A stretch of 64,000 bases of DNA, taken from assembly GCA_016271365.2 (NCBI GenBank), contig CM057449.1, forward strand, positions 1,565,396,501 through 1,565,460,500, written 5' to 3'. Below the pieces are notes generated by a model. That model worked only from the letters and a program-made list of their open reading frames with translations, was not told where the DNA came from and searched no databases. Shown piece after piece: positions 53,234 through 63,572 of this stretch (positions are counted from its first letter, which is position 1; each line of letters begins with the position of its first letter). A program made the translations under genes and the position numbers. The DNA is from Neoceratodus forsteri. Lineage: Eukaryota; Chordata; Ceratodontiformes; Ceratodontidae.

Positions 53234-54925
53234 TTAGAACACATTAAAGTTAACTGCCTCCACAACATTTGTCAGTAATTTATTCCACAAGTGTATCACC
53301 CTACACTTAAAGCTGTGCCTCCTTATATCTGTCCTGTACCTCTCTCCTTCCAACTGCTGACTGTGCCCTCTTAATTCATACTTATATTCTTTAAATACTA
53401 ATCCTAAATCCCTCAAGTCTTCCTGTTTCAGTACCTTGTACAACAACAGTAGATCCCCCCCCACCCAGCACATTTATTGTCCAGTGACCACAATCCCTGC
53501 GTTTTTAACTTATCTTCATATGATTTTTCCCCATACCCGGATATCATTTTGGTAAATGATCTTTGTGGTTTCTCTACCATAAATTATGTCCTTCCTTAAG
53601 TAGGGACTCCAAACGGTAGAACAATAATCCAAGCATGGCCTGGCATATGATCTAAACAGTGGAAGTAGTGCCCCTTCATTTCTTGACTGAAAACCCCTTC
53701 TAGTACAGTTTACCAAATGCATTGCTTTGTTTGCAGTGATTTTACTGTGGGTCCCACTTTTCATATCTTTCTGTATACATACACCCAAGTCCCTCTCACA
53801 ATCCGAGACTTTTAACTTTGATCCTTGAATGTAGTAATCCTGCTGGATATTATCTCTCCCCATATGCATTACAATACACTTTTCCATGTTAAAGCTAATT
53901 TTATTATTTACTGCCCATTCTGAGATGTATATCAAATCTTGACCGAAAATGAGCCTATCCTCAAAGGTGCCCACCACCCCTCCCAACTTAACATCATTAT
54001 CTGACTAACTTATTCCCACTTATTATGTTTAGGTTGCTTATAATAATGCTAAACAGGGGTCCCAACACCACCCAGCACTCCACTTGTAACTCTCTCCTCC
54101 TCGACAAATGACCCTGTATCCTCACCTGCTGTTTCTATCCATCTGCCAGTGTTTAATCCACCTTACAATACCAACATCAGTACCCAAACTTGTGGGTTTG
54201 TAGATTACTATCCCATGTGGGACTGTATTGAAAGCCCTACTGAAATCCAACATTACCATGTCCACGTTCCTACCCTCATCCGCTCATTTACTGGCATAGT
54301 TATGAAAGCAAATCAGGTTAGTCTCACACAATCTATTCCTAACACAACCATGTTAGTTTTTATCTATCAACCCTTTTTCTGCTAGATAGTTTATAATCTC
54401 TTCGCTAAGAATCCTCTCAATTATCTTTCCAACTATTGATGTCAAACTCACTGGCCGATAATTAGCCACCTCACTCCTATTCCCCTTCTTAAATATTGGC
54501 ACCACATAGGCAGATCTCCACTCATTTGGTGCATAGCCTTCAATCAAACATTTCTGTCCTAATAGGGTGATTACTGGTGCAAGCTGTTCTTCAAGTTTCT
54601 TTATAAATCTTGGATGGATTCCGTCTGGTTCAACCGCCTTATCAGCTTTAAGTAGCCTTATTCTTTTAAGCACTTTATCCACTGTTATTAATTTATCTAA
54701 ATCTAAGCTTCCAATTTCAGTCAAGCAATTTTCTATACTATGATCATGTTTGGTAAACACTCTACTAAAGCATCTACTAAATTCACTGGCTGTTTCTTCT
54801 GGTTTAGAGCACATTTCTCCATCAGTGTTTAAGGGACCCACAGTGTCATCCCTCCCCTTTTTATTATTGACATATGCATGCAAACTTTTAATATCATTCT
54901 TTGTCATGGCTAGTCTAAATTCCAA
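53234..54925 (-). pseudogene. CR1 ORF2, reverse transcriptase (copy F)
   Basis: The frame 54,925-54,353 has the linker and fingers: K-A-D-K-A-V-E-P-D-G-I-H-P-R, then W-R-S-A-Y-V-V-P-I-F-K-K-G-N, A-N-Y-R-P-V-S-L-T-S-I-V-G-K. Downstream the palm is missing an open frame: the DNA from 54,350 to 53,990 encodes motif A to D in broken form. The frame 53,986-53,516 has the end of the palm and C-terminus (M-E-K-C-I-V-M-H-M-G, E-R-D-L-G-V, Y-A-R-P-C-L-D-Y-C). The last frame (53,473-53,234) ends with W-N-K-L-L. The acidic N-linked part has not been identified. Confidence 0.85.
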
Positions 54926-55063
54926 GTGTCTTTTAGCTTTTTGTATTTCACATTTTAGATGCCTTAATATCTGTTTGTATCTATTCCTGCTATTCTTAGT
55001 TTTTAACGTTTTTCATTTTCCCAAACAACATCTTCTTATTGCATAGTTTGATTATCTCATTAT

Positions 55064-55918
55064 TTAGCCAAGGTGGCTTTTCCCCCTACGATTATATGCA
55101 TGTCTTTTAGGAATATGGCTGTCTACCATCTCATTTATGATTTTAACAAACAACTCCCATGATTCTTTGGTTGATAATCCATTCATTATATTATTCCAAT
55201 CTAATCCCTCCAACCTTTCCCTTATTGCACCATAATCACCCCTGTTATATAGGACTTGGATTGTATTACCCTTGACTGATTTATTTGTCTTGTCTATTAA
55301 AAAGGTAATAGAACAATGATCACTTGCACCTATTATGGGGCCAATGTTTACATGTTGGATGTCATCAGGGATGTTAGTAAGTACCACGTCCAAAATATTT
55401 TCTTCTCTTGTAGCCTCATATACACACTGCTGAATTCCTACTGATATTAGTTCTTCTTGAATCCTGACAGCCAAGGTATTATTTGTATTTTTCTTACCCC
55501 AATCTATCTCTGGCATGTTTAGGTCCCCCATTAGCAAAATGTCAGAAACTTCAGTTAGATTAGCAACCTGTTTTATAAATGCTTCCGTCTCCCCATATCG
55601 GTATCATGTGGCCTATAGAATACCATCAGCTTACATTTCTTCCCCTTCAACCCCAACAAATCCACACTAATGATTACTACCAAAATCATTATTTTCTTTA
55701 TTGACTAAAAATTCTGTCCCTTCCCTATTAAACAGAGCAACCGCACCACCTCTTCTATCTGACCTATTCTTGTTTATAAGAGAATGACCAGGGACATGCT
55801 GGTTCCATGTAGTATCTGTACTCCACCATGTTTCTACTATCCCTATAATCCCTATTTCATCTTTTCCCATTAATATCTCAAGTTCAGCCATATTCTGTCG
55901 CATTAAACGCCTACTCAC
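55064..55918 (-). pseudogene. CR1 ORF2, apurinic-type endonuclease (copy F)
   Basis: Two frames (55,918-55,667 and 55,537-55,064) carry a LINE endonuclease (EEP superfamily). The first has I-G-I-I-G-I-V-E-T-W-W (Glu metal ligand) and R-G-G-A-V-A-L. The second has M-G-D-L-N-M-P (the D-x-N motif) and the final G-A-S-D-H-C-S-I, whose S-D-H closes the active site. The frameshift lies near 55,600. The domain nicks target DNA to prime reverse transcription. The start lies about 6 bp from the plus-strand insertion at 55,925. Confidence 0.85.
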
Positions 55919-55924
55919 TTTAGA

Positions 55925-56945
55925 AGCCAGAATGAGACTAGTACAAACTACATTCCTACCTATACTGGACTACGCTGACTTCCTTTACAGTCATTGCCCA
56001 TCAACGATGCTAAACAAACTAGACACCCTTTACCACCGGGCTTTAATATTTATCTTAAATCTACCCCGTAGTACACATCACTGTCGTCTATACCAGGTTT
56101 TGGGATGGACCTCACTCTCAACTAGAAGAAAAAGGAATGCTGTCCTCTGGTTTTTTAGAGCATTATCTGATAACCTCCCTGCATACATCTCGAACATCTT
56201 CAAACGGGCTAAAGGTTCCTATGGCATGAGACACTTCTCCTTAATCTGCTTCCAGATTCCTAGAGTGAAAACTACCCTTGGCTCAGCAGCAATCAACTTC
56301 TCACTTCCATCACTTTGGAACACTATGCAAGACTCATTAAAATTATCCTCACTTCCAAGCATTTTCACATTCAAAGCTCTATTAATGGATTATCTGAAGA
56401 AATCATGCAACTGTTTCAGATGCCGATGACCCCCTAAATATGGGTACACTCTCAAATCCTACTAAGTATCTCATCCAGCCCACATTCCTAACAATAACAG
56501 AAACCTAGGACCTACATGCCTAGTTCCCTTAATCCAAGATGACCCTGCCTATTCTCTACCTTTACCTATTCTGGCCTCCTTTGGCTGCCTACTCTTTCAC
56601 CCCATTTCTACCTCATTCCTTAATACTTCTTATTTTTTATCATTTAGGTATGAACTCTCACTCAGCTGAGACTATATAGGATTGTTGTCTCTTCTCATTT
56701 CAGTAAAGCTTATCATTATGTAGCTTTGCATGTTAATTATGTTGACCGGTATGTATAGGCACATATTGACCGGCACCTTCACAATGTTTTTCCTTTTTTT
56801 TTTTTTTTTGCACTGTTGTCCACCGTAATTGTAATCTTATGAAGTGTACTGTATTGTATTTATGCCCAGGACCACCTTGAAAATGAGCTTGCTCAATGGT
56901 GTTTATGCCTGGTTAAATAAAGTGATTGATTGATTGATTGATTCT
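55925..56945 (+). mobile_element. 5'-truncated L2-like LINE inside CR1 copy F
   Basis: A 165-codon frame (55,932-56,429) reads as the C-terminal region after RT: a block with L-D-Y-A-D-F-L-Y, then A-L-I-F-I, H-H-C-R-L-Y and a tryptophan, and S-L-P-S-L-W-N. This resembles L2-type ORF2 ends. A 3' UTR follows and ends in TGAT repeats (56,927-56,943). Interrupting CR1 copy F between ORF1 and ORF2 on the opposite strand, it dates later than that copy. A target duplication is not obvious. Confidence 0.75.
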
Positions 56946-57038
56946 CTTTGTTCAAACTTCTAGAATTAAAAAACATCACCCTTGTTGATGAATTCTTTTT
57001 ACTTTTAATATAACTATGTGAACTTGCTTTTTCATTTG

Positions 57039-57596
57039 CTACATTCGTCCCCCATCTCTGTAGTTTAAACAGTTATCTATTTCATGATGCAACCTTGTTC
57101 CCAAAATTCTACTTTCTCTGAAATTTAAGTGGTGCCCATCCTTGCAAAATAGCTCATTTCTATTATAAAATGTCCCCCAATGTTTAATAAATAGATACCC
57201 ATTTTCCTTTGTCCATCTATTCAGCCACTCATTTGCTAATGCTATTCTCTTTTGCTTGTACACTGAAGCTCTTGGTTCAGGTAGGATTTCTGAGATAATG
57301 ATCTCACAGCCCTTTTCTGACAGTTTCTCTGTTAATTTGGCGTCATCCTTCTGTGTCTCAGGCAGTGATTTCCTAGCTAGATCATTAATACCCACATGTA
57401 CTACTGCTGGGGGATCTACTCCTGCTCCAGCAACTATATTATCTACCATATTATATCAATCCAAGGCTCCTGCACCAGAAAAGCTGCTGACCATATTATT
57501 CTCTTTGTCCCTTTTACAAATATATTGATCTGTATACTTAATAGTAGAGTCCTCTATTACTATAACCTGTCTTGGGTTCTTACATCCTCCTGAGGG
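57039..57596 (-). pseudogene. CR1 ORF1 with SGNH-type esterase (copy F)
   Basis: A 136-codon frame (57,449-57,039) has V-V-H-V-G-I-N-D-L-A-R-K (esterase block III type, N-D), P-E-P-R-A-S, W-L-N-R-W and D-G-H-H-L-N at the end, where D-x-x-H is the catalytic pair of SGNH hydrolases. Upstream, to 57,596, a further stretch reads V-I-V-I-E-D-S-T with E-D-S where the family has G-D-S, the nucleophile block. CR1-group ORF1s with esterase domains are known; the function is probably in RNP or membrane-lipid interaction, but that is unsettled. The Gly to Glu change may disrupt the nucleophile site. Confidence 0.8.
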
Positions 57597-57619
57597 CCCA
57601 TACCAGAATTTCTTTCTGC

Positions 57620-57985
57620 CTCATCCATAAGGGAATAAACAGGGTACAGGAGGGGAGCATATTTCAGAGACAAAAGTGTACAAGGACAAGGGGACATAGC
57701 ATGGGGCTGGAGGGAGGGAGGCTTAGAGGGAATGCTGGGAAGTATTTTTTCACAGAGAGGGTGGTGGATCCATGGAACAGCCTACCAGCGGAGGTGGTGG
57801 AAGCAAAAACAGTACAGGGATTGATTCAAAAGTGCATGGGATAAGCATAAAGGCACCCTGCTGTACAGTGGAGCAGGGGAAAGGCCGTCCATATAAGAGT
57901 AGGGATTGCCAAACCAGGTAGACAAGTGGGCAGACTAGGTGGGCTGTATGGTCCTTATCTGCCAACAGATTTTGTGTTTCTGTCT
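57620..57985 (+). mobile_element. CR1-type LINE 3' end, 5'-truncated
   Basis: A 90-codon frame (57,572-57,844) starts in flanking DNA and holds F-Q-R, G-H-S-M-G-L-E-G-G and F-F-T-E-R-V-V-D-P-W-N-S-L-P-A-E-V-V-E. It is the last part of CR1 ORF2, of the subfamily of copies A and D. The tail is ...GGTGGGCTGTATGGTCCTTA and ends at about 57,982. It was inserted between the 5' part of copy F and the minisatellite. Confidence 0.8.
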
Positions 57986-58164
57986 GCTCCTGTAATGGCC
58001 CTGAGCTAGAATTAGTCTTCTCCTGTATAGGCGATGAGTTGGAATCTGTCTTTTGTATACTCGTGCAAGGGCTTGGAGTTACAATCTTTTTTGATACTTC
58101 TGTAAGGGCTCTGAGTTAAAATCTTCTGTCTAGTCCTGTAATGGCCCTAAATTAGAATCCCTTT

Positions 58165-58575
58165 TCTGTCAGTGTCAGTGCCAGGGACTTTGTAGGATGC
58201 ATGCTTGCCTCTGGGGCCAGAAGAGCAGAAGGTCGAGGGTTCTAGTCCGACACCAAGATCTTGGGCTAATGCCCAGTATTAATACTGTAGTGTAGCTTGA
58301 CAGAAGGGACTGCATTTTTCATGTGCTGCCCTTCAGATGAGATGTTAAAATCAGGATGCCTTCTGCCCATCTCTGGTGGCTGTCCAGGTGGAAGTTTAAA
58401 GATCCTGTGGCACTTGTCGTAAGAGATGGGGATTATAGGGATTTTCCCTGGTGTCCTGGCCAACATTCCCTATCAATAAAACAGGCCCATGTAACCCACC
58501 ACCCATAATAAAAATGGAAGCCCACTGTTACAGCTCAGTGTGCCTTTCCTGGTCAAAAACTATCAAGAAATAAAC
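58165..58575 (+). mobile_element. tRNA-derived SINE with conserved central domain
   Basis: A tRNA-like head with box B GGTTCTAGTCC (58,238-58,248) is followed by a body with CTTCAGATGAGATGTTAAA and GGTGTCCTGGCC. The latter two words belong to the central domain found in SINEs of many fish and sharks. A LINE-like end (AATAAAA at about 58,475) follows. The insertion lies inside the minisatellite, and the exact ends were not resolved. The A box is not clear. Confidence 0.65.
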
Positions 58576-58797
58576 TGCCTACTCATGTAAGGTCTGAGTT
58601 AGAATCTCTCTACTGTCTGTTCCTAAATGGGCCAAATTAGAATATTCTGTCCACTCTTGTAACGGTCTTGAGTTGGAATCTCTCCTTTGTCTGCTCCTTT
58701 TAGAGTACTGGATTAGAATCTCTCTTCTGTCTATCATAAAAGTCCTGAGTTAGAATCTCTCTTCCATCTATTCCTGCAAAGGCCCTGAGTTGGAATC

Positions 58798-59280
58798 TAT
58801 ATAGTGTATGGCAGAATGTTGTTCTAGGTAGAAATCCATACCTAGAACACTGTTGCTGTGCTGCAGTATCTACTTCATTTTCGTTGTTGTGCTGCATCAG
58901 ATACGTAGCTACTGCAGCACAACAACATGGAATGTCTTTGTGTATGTGCGTATCCGAAACCCTTGCCTTTCATGAAACGGCTGTGGTGGTGAGAGGTGGA
59001 TCTAGGAGAGAGCAGCGTAAAAAAAAAAAAAAAAAAAAAGTAATGACTCAGTAGTGAATTTATGATTAAACTAGACTCGTTTTTCTTGTGTATGTGGACC
59101 ATGCACTATAAAAGACAGTGTATAGTCCACTATCCACAACAAGCGTCAGTAGCCATTTTGACGTTGCCATGGTGACTAAAACCTCTTGAATTCCATGCGC
59201 AAGGTTTAAACGGTCATCATGGCAGCCTCTAGATGGCTACACATGCTTGTTGTGCATGGTGGACTATACATTATTCTGTA
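58798..59280. mobile_element. Foldback element in the minisatellite
   Basis: It starts TATATAGTGTATGGCAGAATG, like the 11.95-kb element. An early hairpin has GTTCTAGGTA (58,821-58,830) with its complement at 58,839-58,848. Further arms are GCTGCAGTA and its complement around 58,860-58,925. GTGTATAGTCCAC...CAACAAG (59,114-59,143) is the complement of CTTGTTGTGCATGGTGGACT (59,246-59,265). An A run lies at 59,019-59,039. It may be two nested foldbacks. No frame. Confidence 0.55.
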
Positions 59281-59690
59281 TATTCTGTCTACTCATGTAA
59301 GAGTCCTGGGTTATAATTTCTTTTCTGCGTACTCCTGTAAGAGTCCTGGGTTGAAATGTCTCTCTTCTATCTACTTATGTAAGAGTGCTGAGTTAGACTC
59401 TGTCTGATGTCTGTTCCTGTAAGAATCCTGAGTTAAGAATCTCTCTTCTGTTTGTTCTAAACTGTAGCAGATGTCTATTCCTGTAAGGGTCCTGAGTTGG
59501 AATGTCTGTCCTGTTTGTTCTTGTATGGGTCATGAGTAGTTAAGAATCCCTCTTTTGTATACTACTAAACAGTCCCTGAGTTAGAATATCTCTTGTCTAT
59601 TCCTGTATGGACCCTGAGTTACATTTTCTCTTCTGTTTATTGCTGCAAGTGTCGTGAGCTGAATTCTCTCTTCTGTCTACTGTAATTTGT

Positions 59691-61600
59691 TTATTTGTTT
59701 GTCTATTTGTCTGAAAACTGGTGATTAAGAAAGGCGCATTGAGCCAATGCTTATTTCCTGGTGCAACCTAGGGGAAGGGAAAAGGGTAGCAAATACATAG
59801 CACTGGCACAGTACACAGTTAAATGCCATTGCATAGCACTGACACAGTTCACAGTTATAGTAAAGTGGAATAAAGTATGTGATTAAAACAGGAGTAAGTA
59901 CAATAAGAGCAAGCACCAAAAATCAGGCAATTCAGCCACACCTACACCAGGGTAGGGAGGCCACTGTAAGGGAAGCAGTCAAGTAAGTAGAGAACAGGAG
60001 CAGGGGGGAGAGGGAAGGAGTTTCAGCTGGCACCTGAGGGAAACAGGGGAGGTTGTGAAATGGAGGGAGGATGGGAGTAGGTTCCAGAGTGATGGGAGAC
60101 TATAGGAGTAGACTGATTGCTCAGCAGAGGAGCAAGGATGAGGAATGGCAGAGTGCAAGGATCCATGGGGCAGAAGAGCAGGAGGCAGAGGGAACGGAGG
60201 ACAGCAGTGAGGAGAGGTAAGATGAAAGGGACCCAAACCAGAATCTGGATATGAATGAGGCACAGTGGTTCTGGCTACGTGAAGAAAGAGGAAGAATTGA
60301 TAAGGAGGAGTTGAGTGACCAATGGTGGGTATGAGAGAGGGAGTTGGTAGCAAAACGATAGAAGGCATTGTATAGGGTGCCCAGTCTGCCAATGAGGTAG
60401 AGGGAGTGATGCCAAAGACCATGTCTGGATAGTCAGAGACTGGGAGCACCATTTTGGTGACAAGCACGCGGTGTACCTGTGGAGACAGTCGTTATTGTGG
60501 TACAAGGCACCAAGTTTGGGGCGGAGCTTGGTGTGGATGGTGTCAGTGTGAGCAGACAAATCAAGTCTGCTGTGTATTTCTAGACACACTGAGGTATTTG
60601 AATGAATGAACCACTTCAAGAGGGGTGCCACCCATGGTGGAGAAGACAGGCGGAGTGGGAGTCTGACCAATTTGGCAGCACCTCTCAGCACTCTGTACCT
60701 GTGATTGACCAACTCAGGGCACTTCTGACTGTTCACTACTCTAGACTTGATCTTTGCACTAGAATCCTTGCCATTATCACCCTGTCTCTCTCTACCACCC
60801 AGAACCTGCCTTCCGCTTTCCTCTTTTTCCCTCAGTGCTTGTCCCTTTCTAGCCTTACTACCCCCCCCCCCTTAACAGTGCCTCCTTTGGCTGACCTGCC
60901 CTACCAACAGACTTCATGCCATGTATCTTATACACATTGAAACTTACTTGACTTTTGGACTTCTAGTGGACTGTGTATTGCTCTCAGCGATTTTGTCTCA
61001 ATATTTATACTATGTCGTCTTGTACAACATGTAGTCTAAATAATGTAGCTCCTTCCTATTATAATTCAAAAGGATGTAACTCCCTCCTACTTTAATTCCT
61101 GCCCTGTCCTAGTTTTAACTTTTTGTCTGGATTTGTCTTCATTACCCTCTGACGTGGTACCTTTGTAAAAGAGCTCTCGGCTCAAAGGTACTTGTAATCT
61201 GAAGCAATAATAAATAAATAAAATAAATTTTGGGTTGGTGCTAAATGTCATGGACACATTTTTATTTGTGTTGACCTGTAGTTGGTTAGACTGAAACCAT
61301 TGCAGGCCATTGTGGAAATCTTGCTGGAGCAGACTTGCCACAGTTACAGAGGAGGGACCGGAGGTGTAAATGGCTGTGTCGTCTGCATAGATGTGGAGAT
61401 ATGAGTCGGCACAAGCTGTGGGGGAGGCTGTTAAAGAAGATGGCGAACAGGATGGGCACCAGGATACAGCTCTGTGGGAAGCCGGCAGGTTTGGTATTGA
61501 GCTCTTAAGTGCAGTGGAAGTCAGCCAGTCTCGGAGTAGAGGACACAGGTGCGAGTCCAGTGGTCTGCCCCAAGTGCCAAACGACAAGCTCTGTTAACAA
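59691..61600 (-). mobile_element. L2-like LINE remnant, minus strand (split)
   Basis: From right: an RT part with N-S-L-P, then Y-A-D-D-T-A-I-Y at about 61,388-61,411 (frame 61,587-61,087), then a region with L-R-P-K-L-G-A-L-Y and W-S-L (frame 60,736-60,275), and the end block with S-Y-S-L-P-S-L-W-N-L-L-P-S-S-L (frame 60,467-59,979). The 3' end lies at about 59,695 in an A-rich tail (plus-strand TTTGTTTATTTGTTTG). The unit is interrupted at 60,740-61,240. Frame changes at about 60,300 and within the palm make it inactive. Confidence 0.8.
60740..61240 (+). mobile_element. LINE 3' end inserted in the L2-like element
   Basis: Plus-strand sequence in an L2-like ORF2 of the opposite strand. It ends with CTCGGCTCAAAGGTACTTG and an AATAAATAAATAAA tail (61,210-61,233). 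The minus-strand fragment at 4,203-4,298 matches its last part. The upstream part holds no readable domain. Its host ORF reading is continuous across the insertion. Confidence 0.65.
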
Positions 61601-62850
61601 GGGTTTTTATCCTGTTTAGGGCAGTGTGTGACACTGCAATGTGTATTGGTAACCTATAGTCAATGGATGACAATACAGTGCTGCCTGTGGCTATTTTGAG
61701 GGCAGCAGGTGTCATTGAACGTTTCTTTCTATGGAGGATGCCCAGTTTCATGTTAGCAGTTTTGACAACATGATCAATGTGGTGGGAGAGTCGTCTAGGT
61801 AAACACTCGGCTATTTAAAAAAGGAGACTTGTTCTAGTGTGTCTCCTTTTTGGTTCTGTATTTGAAGTGGGCATAAATTCCTTTTGTTCTGAGGGACCGT
61901 GAACTGCATGCTTTTGATTTTTTATGGTTTAGTAGCAATTTGTGTTGGCAGAACCAGGTTTCGAATTTGTGTAAGCTGTCGAGTAAGCCTTTCGTGATGG
62001 CTGAGTGGTCCCTACCTGGGACCGATATAATGGCATCATCTGCGTATAATACGATGCTTGCCATGCAGGCTTCAGGGAGGCGGTTAATGAACAGGCTGAA
62101 GAGGAGTGGTCCAAGTATGGACCCTTGTGGTACTCCAAGGGCCACTACCTTAGGGTCTGAGAGCATGTCACCGATTCTAACTCATTGAGTTCTTTGTGAC
62201 TGGTAGCTGTGAAACCAGGTGACTGCATATGGGGCCAGTCCCTTTGAGAGCAGGGTTTTTAGCAATAGCTAGTGGTTAACTGAGTCAAATGCATTTGTGA
62301 GGACAATGAAAAATGACCCCACCGCCATTCCTTGGTCAAGGGTGTCATAGAGCTGGGTGGTGTAATCCACCAGTGCAGTGATGATAGAGTGTTTTTTTAG
62401 GAAAACCATGCTGGTAGTTGCAAAGATGTTTGTGCCTGTGGAGGAAGTCAGTGAGCTGTTCAGAGACTATTCTCTTGAGTGCTTTGGAGAGAGGCCGGAG
62501 GATTGAGATTGGTCTGTAGTTGGCGGTGGAGTGTTTTATCTCCAGATTTGAAAACTGGAGTAACCAGCACGGATTTCCACACGTAAGGGAACATGTCCGA
62601 TCTTAGGGAGGCATTAAATACCTTTGTAATCGGGGCTGCCAGCTCGTTGAGCATTAGGGCAACCAGTTTCGTATCAGTTTGGTCACTCTCCATTCTGATC
62701 TTTCCAAGGATCCTCTTTACATACTTGATGGTCTCGGATATTGTAACTTGCCTGAAATAAAAAGGTGGCAGCCCACCCTGCGCAGAGGAGGGTGCGGTAT
62801 TGCCATTCAGCTGGTTATTTTGTGGGTTTAGGAACTCTCCAGGAAGCACC
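61601..62850 (-). pseudogene. LINE reverse transcriptase of a second L2-like family
   Basis: From right: the frame 62,849-62,460 has P-I-T-K-V-F-N-A-S-L, W-K-S-V-L-V-T-P-V-F-K-S-G-D. The frame 62,166-61,834 has G-V-P-Q-G-S-I-L-G-P-L-L-F-S-L-F-I and Y-A-D-D-A at about 62,040-62,054. The frame 61,751-61,521 has the end of the palm with R-I-K-T-L-V-N-R-A-C. It stops at about 61,590, where the RT of the next element begins. The intervening parts are in other frames. This is an inactive LINE copy of a family different from the CR1s. Confidence 0.8.
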
Positions 62851-63161
62851 CCTGAAATGTGGCTCGTCTGAGTCTTGCAGCACTAGGCATTACAGGTGTG
62901 TATGAGTATCTTTTTCAGAGGACTTGGTGAATAATGATATCCAGCACCCAGGATAACCAGCTGTTTGTTTATATTTGGTACTTGGTACTTGATCAAATTG
63001 AACAAAAATGATAAACCCTCCATTCCCTCTTCAGATGGCCTGGGCTAGTCCCTTCTCCACTCTAGCATTTTTCTGTCCTCCATTCCCTCTGCCTCCATTC
63101 CACAGATTTACTTTAAAAAAAATAAAATTGCCAGCTTGCTAACACTGTGTCAGGAGTAAAA
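62851..63161. other. Unassigned DNA
   Basis: Nothing recognisable. Confidence 0.3.
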
Positions 63162-63572
63162 CGTCTTTTCAAAGATCTCCTCTCTTTAGGCTGAATCCCC
63201 CAAATTCCCAAAATAGATTTTTAATGGTGTCCCTCCCCTAAACCTTGTCTGACTGCATAGCGTCCTCACTGACACAGCTATGCACCTGCACTGTCATCTT
63301 CCAATCAAGGGGGATCAAGAGGGGGAACGTCACATTAAAAAGTCAAAATTTCAACATTGAAATCCTTTATAGCCACAACTTCGAGGTTGAAAAAACACCC
63401 AGTGTCTGACAGGTGAAATTTTGACTGTCAACAGTTTGTGTCGCCAAGCCGCATTTCAACAACTTTGTTGTCAATGCAGCTTGGTAGAACCAGAAGGGGA
63501 ACACCATTACAGATCTCTATTTTAGGGATGGGGAATCGGGCTGGGAGGAGGGAGGGTCTTTGAAAAGACATG
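63162..63572. mobile_element. Foldback element at right edge
   Basis: GTCTTTTCAAAGA with the following TCTCCTCTCTTTAGG, then AAATAGATTTTTAATGGTG, at 63,162-63,240 is complementary in order to 63,499-63,572 (reverse words CACCATTACAGATCTCTATTT and TCTTTGAAAAGAC). The arms are about 75 bp with mismatches. The loop contains a phrase rich in CAAAATTTCAACATTG. No frame is encoded. Its ends and target duplication are not defined. Confidence 0.55.

Larger units (their letters stand above)
53221..57600 (-). mobile_element. CR1-type LINE with ORF1 esterase and ORF2 (copy F)
   Basis: This is a nearly complete minus-strand CR1 of a separate subfamily. From right to left: ORF1 (57,596-57,039) with an SGNH-type esterase, then ORF2 with endonuclease (55,918-55,064) and RT plus C-terminal region (54,925-53,234). 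ORF1 and ORF2 are parted by a plus-strand L2-like 3' end (55,925-56,945). The 3' end at about 53,225 lacks a visible simple tail. The 5' end stops at about 57,600, where a plus-strand CR1 fragment begins. Frames are interrupted in several places, so the copy is inactive. Confidence 0.85.
57986..59690 (+). repeat. Diverged ~40-bp minisatellite, interrupted twice
   Basis: Units based on CTTCTGTCTACTCCTGTAAG and GGTCCTGAGTTAGAAT follow each other with 10-25% differences (for example 58,585-58,800 and 59,285-59,690). A SINE (58,165-58,575) and a foldback element (58,798-59,280) split the array into three parts. The unit length varies around 37-43 bp. No frame is encoded. Confidence 0.75.

Noticed and set aside
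57986..59690. Array considered as CRISPR
   Set aside because: Units are contiguous and diverged without spacers, and the genome is eukaryotic.
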